DNA of 64,000 nucleotides from contig NZ_JQML01000001.1 in assembly GCF_000744705.1 (NCBI RefSeq), positions 4,412,017 through 4,476,016 on the forward strand, in the 5' to 3' direction. The translations under genes and the position numbers were made by a program. Within the stretch, counting starts at the first letter, position 1. Every line of letters begins with the position of its first letter. Below the pieces are notes generated by a model that saw only the letters and a program-made list of their open reading frames with translations, ran no database searches and was not told the origin of the DNA. Source of the DNA: Streptacidiphilus albus JL83. Its GTDB lineage: Bacteria > Actinomycetota > Actinomycetes > Streptomycetales > Streptomycetaceae. This document shows, one piece after another, positions 1 to 8,195 of this stretch.

Positions 1-76
1 CTGCCGCCCACAGGCCGTAGCGCCCGGTGTCGGCGGCGCCGGGTGCGCTGACCGCCGGCTCACCTGGGCGGATCAC
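1..76 (-). CDS. Partial coding sequence, 5' end only (unknown)
   Basis: A reading frame begins with GTG at 76 and runs off the left edge without a stop. Its start overlaps the stop of the preceding small frame by a GTGA junction, the coupling style used throughout this minus-strand chain. Only about 25 residues are visible (MIRPGEPAVSAP, then ADTGRYGLW), too few to assign a family. It is probably the next gene of the exporter operon. Confidence 0.4.
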   Translation of the reverse strand, partial: MIRPGEPAVSAPGAADTGRYGLWAA

Positions 77-177
77 AGCTGTTCCTCGGAGGAAGCGGTC
101 TCTGCCATCGCGTGGAGATCCAGTTCCGCAACCGCAGGGCAGTAGTGGAAGGCAGCGAGCGAGTGCTTGGTGCGCAC
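73..177 (-). CDS. Possible 34-residue small protein
   Basis: A short frame starts at GTG 177, with a GGAAGGA ribosome-binding site 9 bases upstream, and stops at 73-75, where it overlaps the next start. It lies 26 bases after the ABC transporter stop. The product begins MRTKHSLAAFHYCPA, has one Cys and ends in an acidic tail (ETASSEEQL). No family is recognised. Its position in a tightly packed operon with a good Shine-Dalgarno is the only support. It could be a peptide of the system or merely a translational bridge. Confidence 0.35.
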   Translation of the reverse strand: MRTKHSLAAFHYCPAVAELDLHAMAETASSEEQL

Positions 178-203
178 GAAGGGGATTCCTTCCGTGTGGC
201 TGA

Positions 204-2228
204 TCAGGACATGGCAGAGCTCGGGCGGCTGTCGCGGGCCTGCTGAGGTACTTCGAACTGGTACTGCCGGGCTTGGAGCAGGTAGGACTCGCGGTACTGG
301 GTGGTTGGCTGCTGTGCCATCAGCTCCTCGTGGGTGCCCTGCTCAATCAGGCGGCCGTGGTCGAGCACATAAATGTGGTCGGCCTTGGCGGTGGCGGCCA
401 GGCGGTGGGTGATCAGAACCACGGTTGCACCGAGGTTCGTCAGCTCGCGGATGCGCTCGAACGCCTCGACCTCCGCTCGGGCATCGAGGGCGGAGGTGGG
501 CTCGTCCACGATCACTAGGTGCGGCAATCGGCCGCTTGGATCGCAGGTGGTGACCCGCAGGTGGGTGCGGGCGAGGGCCACCTTCTGCCACTGCCCGCCG
601 GACAGGTTGACCCCGCCCTCGAAGCCCTTGTAGACGAGCGTGTTCCAGCCCCGCCGCAGGCCCTCAATCACACTGGTCAAGTCGGCGTAGGCGGCGGAGG
701 CGTCGAGCTGCTCCTGGCCGATATCCTGCTCGGGCCGACCCAGCAGCAGATTGGCCAGAACAGTGAACTGCCAGCGCTGGAAGTTCTGGGCGAACAGGGC
801 GACCGATGAGAAGAGCTGGTCGCGGTCGGCGCCGGCGATGTCGACCCCGTCCCACAAGATCCGTCCTGCATGGGGCTGGTAGACGCCGGACAGCAGGTTG
901 ACCAGGGTGCTCTTGCCTGAGCCGTTGTCACCTACCAGCGCGACGACTGTGCCGCGCGGGATCTCCAGACTGACCTTGTCGAGCGCGGGAGTGTCGCGGC
1001 CGGTGTAGGTGAAGGAGACGTCCTCCACCCGGATGACGGCAGGACGCTGGGGCAGTTCGGTGCCGCCGGTGGGGATGGCTCGCTCTGCGCCCTCGCGGTG
1101 CAGTGCGTCCAGGTCCCTGACGAACAGGGCGTCCTCGTACAGGCTGTTCACCTGGGACACCAGGGTGCTGATGCTGCCTGATCCGCTGCGGATCGCCAGG
1201 ACCGCTGTGCCGGCCACCGCGAGCGGCATAGATCCGTCTGCCACGAGGACCCCGAGAAGCGCATACGCCCCCACCAGGGCCATGCCCGCCAGCGCCGCGG
1301 TGAGGACGTCGGTCCGGGCCTTGGCACCAGCTAGACGGGCCTGCTCGTGCGCGGCCTCGGCTGCCATGGCCTCGTAGTGCCGCAGCACGAACGGGCCCGA
1401 TGCGTGGACCCGCAGTTCTGCGGCCGACCACGGGTGCACCAGCATGTCCGCCAGGAGGGCGGCGGCCCGGGAGTGCTGCAACCACGCCCGCCGCGAGGCG
1501 TAGCGGCGCCGGGCGGTGCGCACGGCGCCCCAGCCGCGCGGCGCGCAGATCAGGAGCAGCATGGGCAGCAGCGCAGGGTGCAGGACGGACAGCACGCTAG
1601 CCACGGATATGAGGCTGAAGCTGGAGGTCAGCAGGGTGGTGGCCTGCCCTGTCAAGTGCTGGACGGAGGTCGCCCCGAACCGTGCGGAGTCCACGGCGGA
1701 CAAGAACTCCGGGTCCTCGATCGCTTCGAGTTCGGTGCGGCTGACGATCTTCAGGAAGTCGGCGGTGGCCTGCTCGAAGACGGCCGGCTCCAGGCGGCCG
1801 GTCGCCCAGGTGGAGGCGGTGGCCATCAGTGCTGACAGTCCCGCGACCACCCCGGCCAACAGGACGGCGGGCAGCGCGGTGTGCAGCGCGTGGTGAACGG
1901 TGCCAGCCGACAGCAAGGCGCGCAACGCCCGGTTGGTGGCCAGCAAGCCGACCGCCGAGGCCACGCCCCGCAGCACCTCCGCCGTCAGTAGGACGATCAG
2001 GGCGGTTCGGTCCGCCCGCCAGGACATCCGGCTCGCCAGGCGGAGCATGCCGGGCAGCTGACGGGCTATGGCCCAGAACGTGAGCCCGCCACTGGCCAGT
2101 TCGTGTTTCGCCCAGCCGTAGTCGTAGCGCATCGGGCCGCCGAACAGCAGTTCCTCGCTGTCGCCGTGTGCTGTGGCGGCGCCCTGGGTGCGGGAGTCGG
2201 AGGACGTCATGTCGCCTGGCCGGTTCAT
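204..2228 (-). CDS. ABC transporter, fused membrane and ATPase domains (exporter type)
   Basis: A 674-residue half-transporter. An N-terminal six-helix-type membrane domain (about residues 60-380) is followed by a nucleotide-binding domain with Walker A GDNGSGKST, signature LSGGQ, Walker B LVIVDEPTSALD and an H-loop ITHR. This arrangement is typical of ABC exporters of peptides, lipids or drugs, and it should act as a homodimer in the cytoplasmic membrane. The ATG start overlaps the NUDIX stop by ATGA, so the two are translationally coupled. There is no N-terminal C39 peptidase domain, so it would not itself cleave a leader peptide. By context it probably exports the cluster product or confers self-protection. 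The substrate is unknown. Confidence 0.92.
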   Translation of the reverse strand: MNRPGDMTSSDSRTQGAATAHGDSEELLFGGPMRYDYGWAKHELASGGLTFWAIARQLPGMLRLASRMSWRADRTALIVLLTAEVLRGVASAVGLLATNRALRALLSAGTVHHALHTALPAVLLAGVVAGLSALMATASTWATGRLEPAVFEQATADFLKIVSRTELEAIEDPEFLSAVDSARFGATSVQHLTGQATTLLTSSFSLISVASVLSVLHPALLPMLLLICAPRGWGAVRTARRRYASRRAWLQHSRAAALLADMLVHPWSAAELRVHASGPFVLRHYEAMAAEAAHEQARLAGAKARTDVLTAALAGMALVGAYALLGVLVADGSMPLAVAGTAVLAIRSGSGSISTLVSQVNSLYEDALFVRDLDALHREGAERAIPTGGTELPQRPAVIRVEDVSFTYTGRDTPALDKVSLEIPRGTVVALVGDNGSGKSTLVNLLSGVYQPHAGRILWDGVDIAGADRDQLFSSVALFAQNFQRWQFTVLANLLLGRPEQDIGQEQLDASAAYADLTSVIEGLRRGWNTLVYKGFEGGVNLSGGQWQKVALARTHLRVTTCDPSGRLPHLVIVDEPTSALDARAEVEAFERIRELTNLGATVVLITHRLAATAKADHIYVLDHGRLIEQGTHEELMAQQPTTQYRESYLLQARQYQFEVPQQARDSRPSSAMS

Positions 2229-2710
2229 CGGCGGACCAGGGCGCGGGGGTCAGCTCCCTCGTCGAAGCCGTGGGTGGAGAAGCCGCGGCCGCCGTTCAGG
2301 TAGGCCACCAGCGCGGCGTAAGAGGTCGGGAACATCGGCATCGGCAGGTTGTCGGTAGGTGTCCAGATGGCGGCGAGGTGCTTGGTGGGCTCTGCGTTGA
2401 CCAGCTCACCGCTCCACGTCGTGGCGGCGAAGATGTGCAGCAGGAAGGGGCCCTGACCGTCCCAGCCCGCCTTGACCTGGATGGTGTGTACGAGCCGCAG
2501 GTCAGCGGCGGCCACCACCAGGCCGGTCTCCTCACGAAGTTCGCGGGCCGCGGCCTCGTCCAGCGCCCGGTCGGTGACCTCGGCCTTGCCGCCGGGAATG
2601 GTCCAGGTCGGCTCGGCCGCCCAACCGGCGTTCGCGTAGTGGATCGTGACGACCTTGTCGACGGCGGTGTCGTGAACAATCACGCTGACGGCCTGACGCA
2701 GACTGAGCAT
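2225..2710 (-). CDS. NUDIX hydrolase
   Basis: A 161-residue NUDIX-domain protein. The NUDIX box is GGKAEVTDRALDEAAA followed by RELREETGL; the REL..EETGL catalytic helix is intact, while the preceding loop is one residue longer than usual. The ATG at 2710 was chosen because AGGAG lies about 8 bases upstream; the frame stays open further upstream without a better signal. NUDIX enzymes hydrolyse nucleoside diphosphates linked to another moiety (X). Here the enzyme could process a nucleotide intermediate or remove a toxic one. It sits between the small peptide gene and the ABC transporter and is coupled to the latter. Confidence 0.88.
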   Translation of the reverse strand: MLSLRQAVSVIVHDTAVDKVVTIHYANAGWAAEPTWTIPGGKAEVTDRALDEAAARELREETGLVVAAADLRLVHTIQVKAGWDGQGPFLLHIFAATTWSGELVNAEPTKHLAAIWTPTDNLPMPMFPTSYAALVAYLNGGRGFSTHGFDEGADPRALVRR

Positions 2711-2821
2711 CGCTTGGTCTCCTGGTTGTCCAAGGGCGGGTGCCGGACGGATCGAGCAGGGCAAGGTGCAGTTCCACGGTGGCAGGGCAAGCACCGTCCG
2801 TGGGGCCGCTCGTGCTTGCTG

Positions 2822-3061
2822 TCACCCCATCGTGCGAACGTCGGTTCGATCGACGGCGAGACGGGCGCCGGTCCGGCCACTGCCGAGTCGGCGGGGGACG
2901 GGAAGGCGCGGCGCAAAGAACAACACGTCGGTGTCGGCAAGCTGGGCGGGCTGCCAGGCATCCGGCCTCCAAGCTCCGGGCTGCCTCACAGGCATCGTCT
3001 GGGTTTCGGCTGAGCCGGTCAGGGCCGTTTCGGGCTGGGTCTCGTCGGCGTGGTCGGTCAT
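2822..3061 (-). CDS. 79-residue small protein, candidate peptide substrate
   Basis: A small gene lying 50 bases after the Mur-ligase-like gene and about 110 bases before the NUDIX gene. The ATG at 3061 is preceded by GAAGGA; an upstream in-frame TTG at 3079 overlaps that site and is less likely. The N-terminal half is acidic and Thr/Glu-rich (MTDHADETQPETALTGSAET). The middle is aromatic and Pro-rich (GAWRPDAWQPAQ, then DVLFFAPRLPVP). The C-terminal third is Arg-rich. This leader-like then core-like layout, in an operon with ligases and an exporter, suggests a modified-peptide precursor, but no known precursor motif is present. It may equally be a small accessory protein. Confidence 0.55.
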   Translation of the reverse strand: MTDHADETQPETALTGSAETQTMPVRQPGAWRPDAWQPAQLADTDVLFFAPRLPVPRRLGSGRTGARLAVDRTDVRTMG

Positions 3062-3111
3062 GCGTGTCGGGTCCTTCAAGGTCGTTGGGGTAGGACCGCG
3101 TGGGGGCGCGG

Positions 3112-4554
3112 CTATAGGTCTTGCGGAACCGGGACACCGGGCGCGCCGAGGGCGAACAGCAGACGGGGACCGAGTCGCACGGTGTGACCGGTGCCGATCA
3201 GCAGGACGGTGTCGCCGGGGTGGGCGAGTTTGACGAGGAGATGCTCGATGCCAGCAGCAGGAAGGTCGTCTCCCGGCAGGTCGAGGGTGTGGACATGGTT
3301 GTCCAGGCCGCTGACGGCGGCGGCGCGGGCCATCGCGTCGGTGCCGGTAGACAGGTCGGGGGTGTCGGCTCGGCGTCGGTCGTGCAGCGGCAGCAGGACC
3401 AGTTCGTCAGCGGTGGCCAACTGACCACCGATGGCCCTGGCCTGGGCATTCGTGCGGGACCAGTGGGAGGGCTCGTAGACGGCGACGATCCGGCCGGTCG
3501 CCAGGGTGCGGGCGGCGGTGAGGTCGTCGGCGATCTCAGCGGGGTGTCGAGCCAGGGATTCCACCACCGTGACGCCTTCCTGACGACCTAGGACGGTCAG
3601 GGACCGTTCGATACCCCGGTACTGCTCCAGGCCGCGTGCCACATCGCTGGCTGCGGAGTCGAGAGCGAGGGCGCCGGCCATGGCCAGGGCTGCGGCTTTG
3701 GCGGCGTGGCGGCCGGGTGGCAGCAGGCGTAGTGCGTGGGTCTTGCCGTCCCAGTGGTGCAGCGTCAGGGTGCTGCCGTTCTTGTCCGTGGCGAGTTTGG
3801 TGATCCGCAGGTCGCTACCGCGGCCTTGGCCGACGCTCACCACGCGTGGGCCCGGCTTCTGCTTGGCCAGACGTTGGGCGAGTTGGGCGCAGCCGGTGTC
3901 CCAGGTGGGGAGGACGACGATCTGGCTGCGGCGAGCCAGCGCTTCCAGCTCGTCCAGCGCGGTCTCGTGGTCGTCGTGGTGGGGCGGATTCGCCGTGACC
4001 GCGGTGATCACGGTCAGGGTGGGCTCGCAGCACTCGCCGGGGTCGGCCTCTGGGCCGAGCTCGGCGATCAGCAGGTCGCCGCCGCTGTGGTGCCCGGCCG
4101 GTCGCCCGACGGGCGGAGTCAGCAGCGCCCATGCCGGATTGCGGTAGCCAAGGGCGCGGGTGAGCGCTCCGGCGGTGTGCGTGGTGCTGTGGCTGCCCGC
4201 TACTGCGATCGAGGTCGGGGTGGCGGCGAGCAGCAGTCCGAGCGCTTCCGTGTGGTCAAGGATCGGCAGGCACATCTCGCGGGCCCGCGTGGTCTCCGCC
4301 TGGCGGGGCAGGGAGTTCGCGGCCGAGACGAGAGCGGACATGTCGGCGCGGACGTGACCGCGGTCGTGTCCAGGCACGACGCCGATCCCGAGATCCGCCA
4401 GGTGCGCGGGGATGTCCTGAGGGTGGGCGCACCCGGTGAGGCGGGCGCCGCGCTCGCGCAGCAGCTGGGCCAGGCCCGGCATGCCCGCATCGCCGATCCC
4501 GATCAGGTGCGGGCTTGCAAGCAGAGCGGGCCCGGTGTAGTCGACGGGGTGCAT
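3112..4554 (-). CDS. MurC-like Mur ligase homologue with degenerate P-loop
   Basis: A 480-residue protein with Mur-ligase architecture: an N-terminal Rossmann-like segment with GIGDAGM (about 20-30), a central ATPase domain and a C-terminal domain that includes ESLARHPAEI and VYEPSHWSRT, resembling the MurC region around its conserved YGHHP and FQPHRYSR motifs. The nucleotide loop, GTHGKTTT in MurC, here reads GSHSTTHT (about residue 117), so the ATP-binding lysine is missing. The ATG at 4554 has GAGGAG 6 bases upstream; a TTG at 4560 overlapping the previous stop is the alternative. True Mur ligases join an amino acid to a carboxylate with ATP. This one may bind a muropeptide-like or peptidyl substrate without normal catalysis, or use a changed ATP site. 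Confidence 0.75.
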   Translation of the reverse strand: MHPVDYTGPALLASPHLIGIGDAGMPGLAQLLRERGARLTGCAHPQDIPAHLADLGIGVVPGHDRGHVRADMSALVSAANSLPRQAETTRAREMCLPILDHTEALGLLLAATPTSIAVAGSHSTTHTAGALTRALGYRNPAWALLTPPVGRPAGHHSGGDLLIAELGPEADPGECCEPTLTVITAVTANPPHHDDHETALDELEALARRSQIVVLPTWDTGCAQLAQRLAKQKPGPRVVSVGQGRGSDLRITKLATDKNGSTLTLHHWDGKTHALRLLPPGRHAAKAAALAMAGALALDSAASDVARGLEQYRGIERSLTVLGRQEGVTVVESLARHPAEIADDLTAARTLATGRIVAVYEPSHWSRTNAQARAIGGQLATADELVLLPLHDRRRADTPDLSTGTDAMARAAAVSGLDNHVHTLDLPGDDLPAAGIEHLLVKLAHPGDTVLLIGTGHTVRLGPRLLFALGAPGVPVPQDL

Positions 4555-4556
4555 GC

Positions 4557-5210
4557 TCAACTCCTCGGTTGCGGGAATGCGATGGCCGGGGCGGCGGCCT
4601 CGGCATGTTCGACGAGCGTGATCAGGGAGCGCAGCGCAGCCGCGGGCTCGGCGATGGCGGCCGTGATGAAGGGGATGCGCGGGTCGGTCAGGTGCAGGGC
4701 GCGGCGGACGGCGGCCGTGGCGGCGGGCCGTAACGTGTCGGGCTGGTCAATGACCACGGCCAGGGGGATGCCACGCCGGTGCAGGAATTCGGTCGCGGCC
4801 AGGGAGTACCCGGGGACTTGCGGGTCTACGACTACCAGGGCGGCGTCGACGGCGGTCAGCAACTCGTCCCAGCGAAACCAGAGCCGTTCCTCGTCCGGGA
4901 CGGCGAACAGCGTCACGGCCGCCCGTGCAAGGGTGATGCGGCCCAGGCCGAGCGTCACCGTCGCGTCGGGGTCCTCGCCAAGTCCGCTGCCGGGGGCGGT
5001 GACGGCCAGCAGTTCGGTGACTGGGCTCAGCTCGGCGTCGCTCAAGGTGCTCGCCAGGGTGTGAGCGGTTCCGGGCGGCCCGGCTACGAGGACTGCCAGG
5101 GATGGGTACCGGTCGAGGAGCAGGCAATCGTCGGCGGACGGTTGGTGAAATCTCAACGGGTCTTCCTGCGTCGGGTCGGAGGGAGGAGTGGCTGGCGGTG
5201 GCCAGGTCAT
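4557..5210 (-). CDS. CvnD-like small GTPase homologue with degenerate P-loop
   Basis: A 217-residue protein whose central part (ITLARAAVTLFAVPDEERLW, then WDELLTAVDAALVVVD) follows the pattern of Streptomyces conservon GTPases (GRITL...LFGTPGQERFWFMWDDL...VVLVD). The family P-loop GPFGVGKTT reads GPPGTAHTL here (about residues 43-51), losing the lysine, and the switch PGQER is PDEER. GTP hydrolysis is therefore doubtful. The start ATG overlaps the glutamine-synthetase-like stop (ATGA). It lies directly upstream of the Mur-ligase-like gene, which has lost the same lysine, so the two may form a nucleotide-independent or scaffold complex. Confidence 0.65.
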   Translation of the reverse strand: MTWPPPATPPSDPTQEDPLRFHQPSADDCLLLDRYPSLAVLVAGPPGTAHTLASTLSDAELSPVTELLAVTAPGSGLGEDPDATVTLGLGRITLARAAVTLFAVPDEERLWFRWDELLTAVDAALVVVDPQVPGYSLAATEFLHRRGIPLAVVIDQPDTLRPAATAAVRRALHLTDPRIPFITAAIAEPAAALRSLITLVEHAEAAAPAIAFPQPRS

Positions 5211-6610
5211 GCCTGGTCGAATCCGCGCGCGACTTCGAGGTCACTGACGTGCTGGTCGTGGAACCGCAGTTCGGCGTCGGCCGCCAGCGTGTAGTGGGTG
5301 ATGACCTGTTCGCCGAACAGCTTGACGGCGAGGCTGCTGTTCTCGAAGGTGTCGACAGCCTCGCCGAGCGAGACCGGCACCAGGGGAGCTGCGGTCGCGC
5401 GGTAGGCGTCGCCGGATACCGGCGCGGGCGGGGCCAGGTGATACTCGATCCCCCACCGGGAGGCTGCCGCGGCTGCGGCGACCAGCAGGTACGGGTTGGC
5501 GTCCGCTCCGGGCAGTCGCAGTTCCAGGTGCAGGCCCGGTCCGTGCCCGACCACCCGCACCGCACACGAGCGGTTGTCCCGGCCCCAGGCGAACCGAGTC
5601 GGCGCGAAGCTGTGGTCGCGGTACCGCTTGTAGGAGTTGACGTATGGGGCGAGGAACGGCATCAGGTCCGGGAGCGCATCGAGCAGTCCGGCCACCACAT
5701 GCTCGCCCAGCGGCGACAGTTCATCGGGCCACTGTGGGTGAGCGAGTACGGGCTTGCCCTCGCGCCACAGCGACAGGTGCAGATGCAGTCCCGAGGCCGT
5801 TGAGTCGTCGGGGGCCGCCATGAAGGTCGCGGCCATGCCGTGCCGGGCGGCGATCGTGCGCGCCGCTTCCTTGAACAGCACGTGCTGCTCGCACGCCTCC
5901 AGCGCATCGCCGTACGGGAAGGTGACCTCCAGCTGGCCTGGCGCGCCCTCGGCCTTGATCGCCTCCACCGGCAGGTCGGCGTAGGACAGTGAGGACATCA
6001 GCCGGGCGGTGAACTGGGCCACCTCCATCGGTATGTCGAAGGCGTAGTCCCGCCCCGGGCCGGTCGCCGGCCGCCGGGTGCGTGCCCCCGCGCCCTGCTG
6101 CCGCGCCTGGTCGTCGTCTTCGGCGTGGTAGACCACGAACTCGGCCTCCAGACCGACCCGTAGCTCCAGGCCGATCTCGGCCAGGGCGGCGATCTGCTCG
6201 CGCAGCACCGTGGCCGGGGCAACCGGCAGGCGTTGCCCCGTGGCGTCCAGCGGGTCGGCGAGCACCAGCACCGTGTGCGGAACCCACGGCACCACCCGCG
6301 CCGACCGCAGGTCGGGGGCCAGACCGACGTCCGGGTACCCGTCTCGCCACCAGCTTTCGTCGGGCACCATGCCCAGGTCGGTGGCCAGCAGGTATCCGCA
6401 GCCCTCCATGTGCATCACTTCGTCCAGCAGTTGATCCACCACGCTGGACGCCGGGAAGGTCTTTCCGCGCAGTCGGCCCTGGAGGTCGATGGTCGCGATC
6501 CGCACCCGGCGCGTATCGCCGAACCGCACCGCCTCACGGAACTGGACCGGCGTCACCCTGCCGTGGGGCCGGGTGCCCCTCGCTGGCTGGGGCATCGGTG
6601 CGGTGGCCAT
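5207..6610 (-). CDS. Glutamine-synthetase-like gamma-glutamyl ligase
   Basis: A 467-residue type-I glutamine synthetase fold. The N-terminal beta-grasp contains RIATIDLQGRLRGKTFP, the form seen in gamma-glutamylpolyamine synthetases (PuuA/GlnA3-like). Catalytic-domain motifs are intact: LEAEF (metal), AEGAPGQLEVTF, SGLHLHLSLW, NSYKRYRDHSF, NRSCAVR and ELRLPGADANPY. The NLYDL adenylylation site of GlnA is absent. The family joins the glutamate gamma-carboxyl to ammonia or an amine with ATP. In this operon, next to an amino-acid/amine permease, it more likely makes a gamma-glutamyl amide (biosynthetic step or masking group) than glutamine. The ATG at 6610 overlaps the permease stop (TGATG); an in-frame GTG lies one codon upstream. 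Confidence 0.85.
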   Translation of the reverse strand: MATAPMPQPARGTRPHGRVTPVQFREAVRFGDTRRVRIATIDLQGRLRGKTFPASSVVDQLLDEVMHMEGCGYLLATDLGMVPDESWWRDGYPDVGLAPDLRSARVVPWVPHTVLVLADPLDATGQRLPVAPATVLREQIAALAEIGLELRVGLEAEFVVYHAEDDDQARQQGAGARTRRPATGPGRDYAFDIPMEVAQFTARLMSSLSYADLPVEAIKAEGAPGQLEVTFPYGDALEACEQHVLFKEAARTIAARHGMAATFMAAPDDSTASGLHLHLSLWREGKPVLAHPQWPDELSPLGEHVVAGLLDALPDLMPFLAPYVNSYKRYRDHSFAPTRFAWGRDNRSCAVRVVGHGPGLHLELRLPGADANPYLLVAAAAAASRWGIEYHLAPPAPVSGDAYRATAAPLVPVSLGEAVDTFENSSLAVKLFGEQVITHYTLAADAELRFHDQHVSDLEVARGFDQA

Positions 6611-8118
6611 CACACGACCTCGGCTTCGAGCTCAGCCATCGCCCGGTCGGCGCGCGGGACGCTGTACCGCGGGCCGCTCTTGCGGAAGCTGACCTCGGCG
6701 CCGACCAGGACCAGCACGAGCACCACCCCGGCGTAGTTGAACGTGTTCTGGGTCACGGGCGAGACCTGCGGCAGGCAGAACAGCACCGTCACGCAGGCCA
6801 CCCACACCACAGCCACCACGCCGATCGGCCTGCTCCAGCCGCCCAGGTTCCACGGACCTGGCTTGAACCGCCGCCCGGCGCGCAGCCGCAGAAACACCGG
6901 GATCGCGATCGCCGGGGTGATGCCGATGACGTTGATGGAGGTGACCGCCGCGTACGCGGTCGGGGAGTACAGCACCGGCAGGGTCAGCACCAGCGCCGCC
7001 ACCACCGACAGCCAGACCGCGGCCACTGGTGTGGCGGTGGTCGGCGAGACCTTGCGCCACCATGCGGAGCCCGGCAGCGCGCCGTCGCGGGAGAAGGCGA
7101 ACGCCATGCGGGAGGCGGCGGCGACCTCGGCCGCGCCGCAGAACAGCTGGGCGCCGATCACGATCAGCATCAGCAGCTTCGCGCCGGTCGGGCCGAGCGC
7201 GTCCAGGAAGATCTGCGCGGGCGGCACCCCGGTCGCGGTGCCGACGGTGCCGGCGTAGTTCTGGATGGCGAAGGTGAGCCCGGCCAGCAGGACCAGGCCG
7301 GCGATCCAGGACACCCAGATCGAGCGGACGATCCCGCGCGGTGCCGCCACCGACGCCCGCGTCGTCTCCTCGGACAGGTGCGCCGAGGCGTCGTAGCCGC
7401 TGAAGGTGTACTGCGCCATCAGCAGGCCGATGCCCACGACGTAGACCGGGTTGTGCCAGCCCGTCTGGTTGACGAAGTGGGTGAAGACGAACGCCGCGGA
7501 CTGGTGGTGGGCCGGCACGAGGGCCAGCACGCCGACGATCACGGCCACCCCGGCCAAGTGCCAGACCACCGAGACGCCGTTCAGCACGCTGACCAGCCTC
7601 ACACCGCGCAGGTTCACCAGCGCGTGCAGCAGCAGGATGACGGCGAAGATCAGGAACAGCTTCCCGGGCGTCGGAGTGAAGGAGAACTGCATCTGCAACA
7701 GCGCCCCGGTGAACTGGCTTGCCCCGTAGTCGATCCCGGCGATGGCGCCCAACAAGCCGAGCAAATTGAGCCAGCCGGTGTACCAGCCCCACTTCGGCCC
7801 GCCAAGGGTGTGCGCCTGGTAGTACAGGGCACCGGAGGTCGGATACGCGGAGGTGACCTCCGCGAACGCCAAGCCCAGCAAAAGGACCATGAAGCCGACC
7901 CCGGCCCAGCCCCACAGCATCACCGCGGGGCCGCCAGTGGTCATCCCGAATCCGTAGAGCGTCATGCAGCCGGACAGGATCGAGATCACGGAGAAGGACA
8001 CGGCGAAGTTCCCGAAGGAGCCCATCCGGCGAACCAGGACCGGCGTGTACCCCAGGGACTTCAGATGGGAGTCGTCGTCCCCAACGTTCACGGGGGCAGC
8101 GCGGTGCGAGCGAGACAT
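6610..8118 (-). CDS. APC-superfamily amino acid/amine permease
   Basis: A 502-residue integral membrane protein with about 12 hydrophobic segments and the APC-family glycine-rich first helices (GFGMTTGGPAVMLWGW, then FAEVTSAYPTSGALYY). GABA and choline permeases carry the same AEVTSAYPTSG.LYYW-like segment. The start ATG at 8118 has GGAG 7 bases upstream (TTGGAGCAACTG). It probably imports an amino acid or polyamine, which pairs naturally with the glutamine-synthetase-like ligase encoded next (1-base overlap). Its substrate cannot be told from sequence. Confidence 0.9.
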   Translation of the reverse strand: MSRSHRAAPVNVGDDDSHLKSLGYTPVLVRRMGSFGNFAVSFSVISILSGCMTLYGFGMTTGGPAVMLWGWAGVGFMVLLLGLAFAEVTSAYPTSGALYYQAHTLGGPKWGWYTGWLNLLGLLGAIAGIDYGASQFTGALLQMQFSFTPTPGKLFLIFAVILLLHALVNLRGVRLVSVLNGVSVVWHLAGVAVIVGVLALVPAHHQSAAFVFTHFVNQTGWHNPVYVVGIGLLMAQYTFSGYDASAHLSEETTRASVAAPRGIVRSIWVSWIAGLVLLAGLTFAIQNYAGTVGTATGVPPAQIFLDALGPTGAKLLMLIVIGAQLFCGAAEVAAASRMAFAFSRDGALPGSAWWRKVSPTTATPVAAVWLSVVAALVLTLPVLYSPTAYAAVTSINVIGITPAIAIPVFLRLRAGRRFKPGPWNLGGWSRPIGVVAVVWVACVTVLFCLPQVSPVTQNTFNYAGVVLVLVLVGAEVSFRKSGPRYSVPRADRAMAELEAEVV

Positions 8119-8195
8119 CAGTTGCTCCAACAAGGTTTCAGGGAAAGGGAAGTAGACGCAAGAGCCGTATCGGGACCCGTCGTGTGGCTCCGGGC

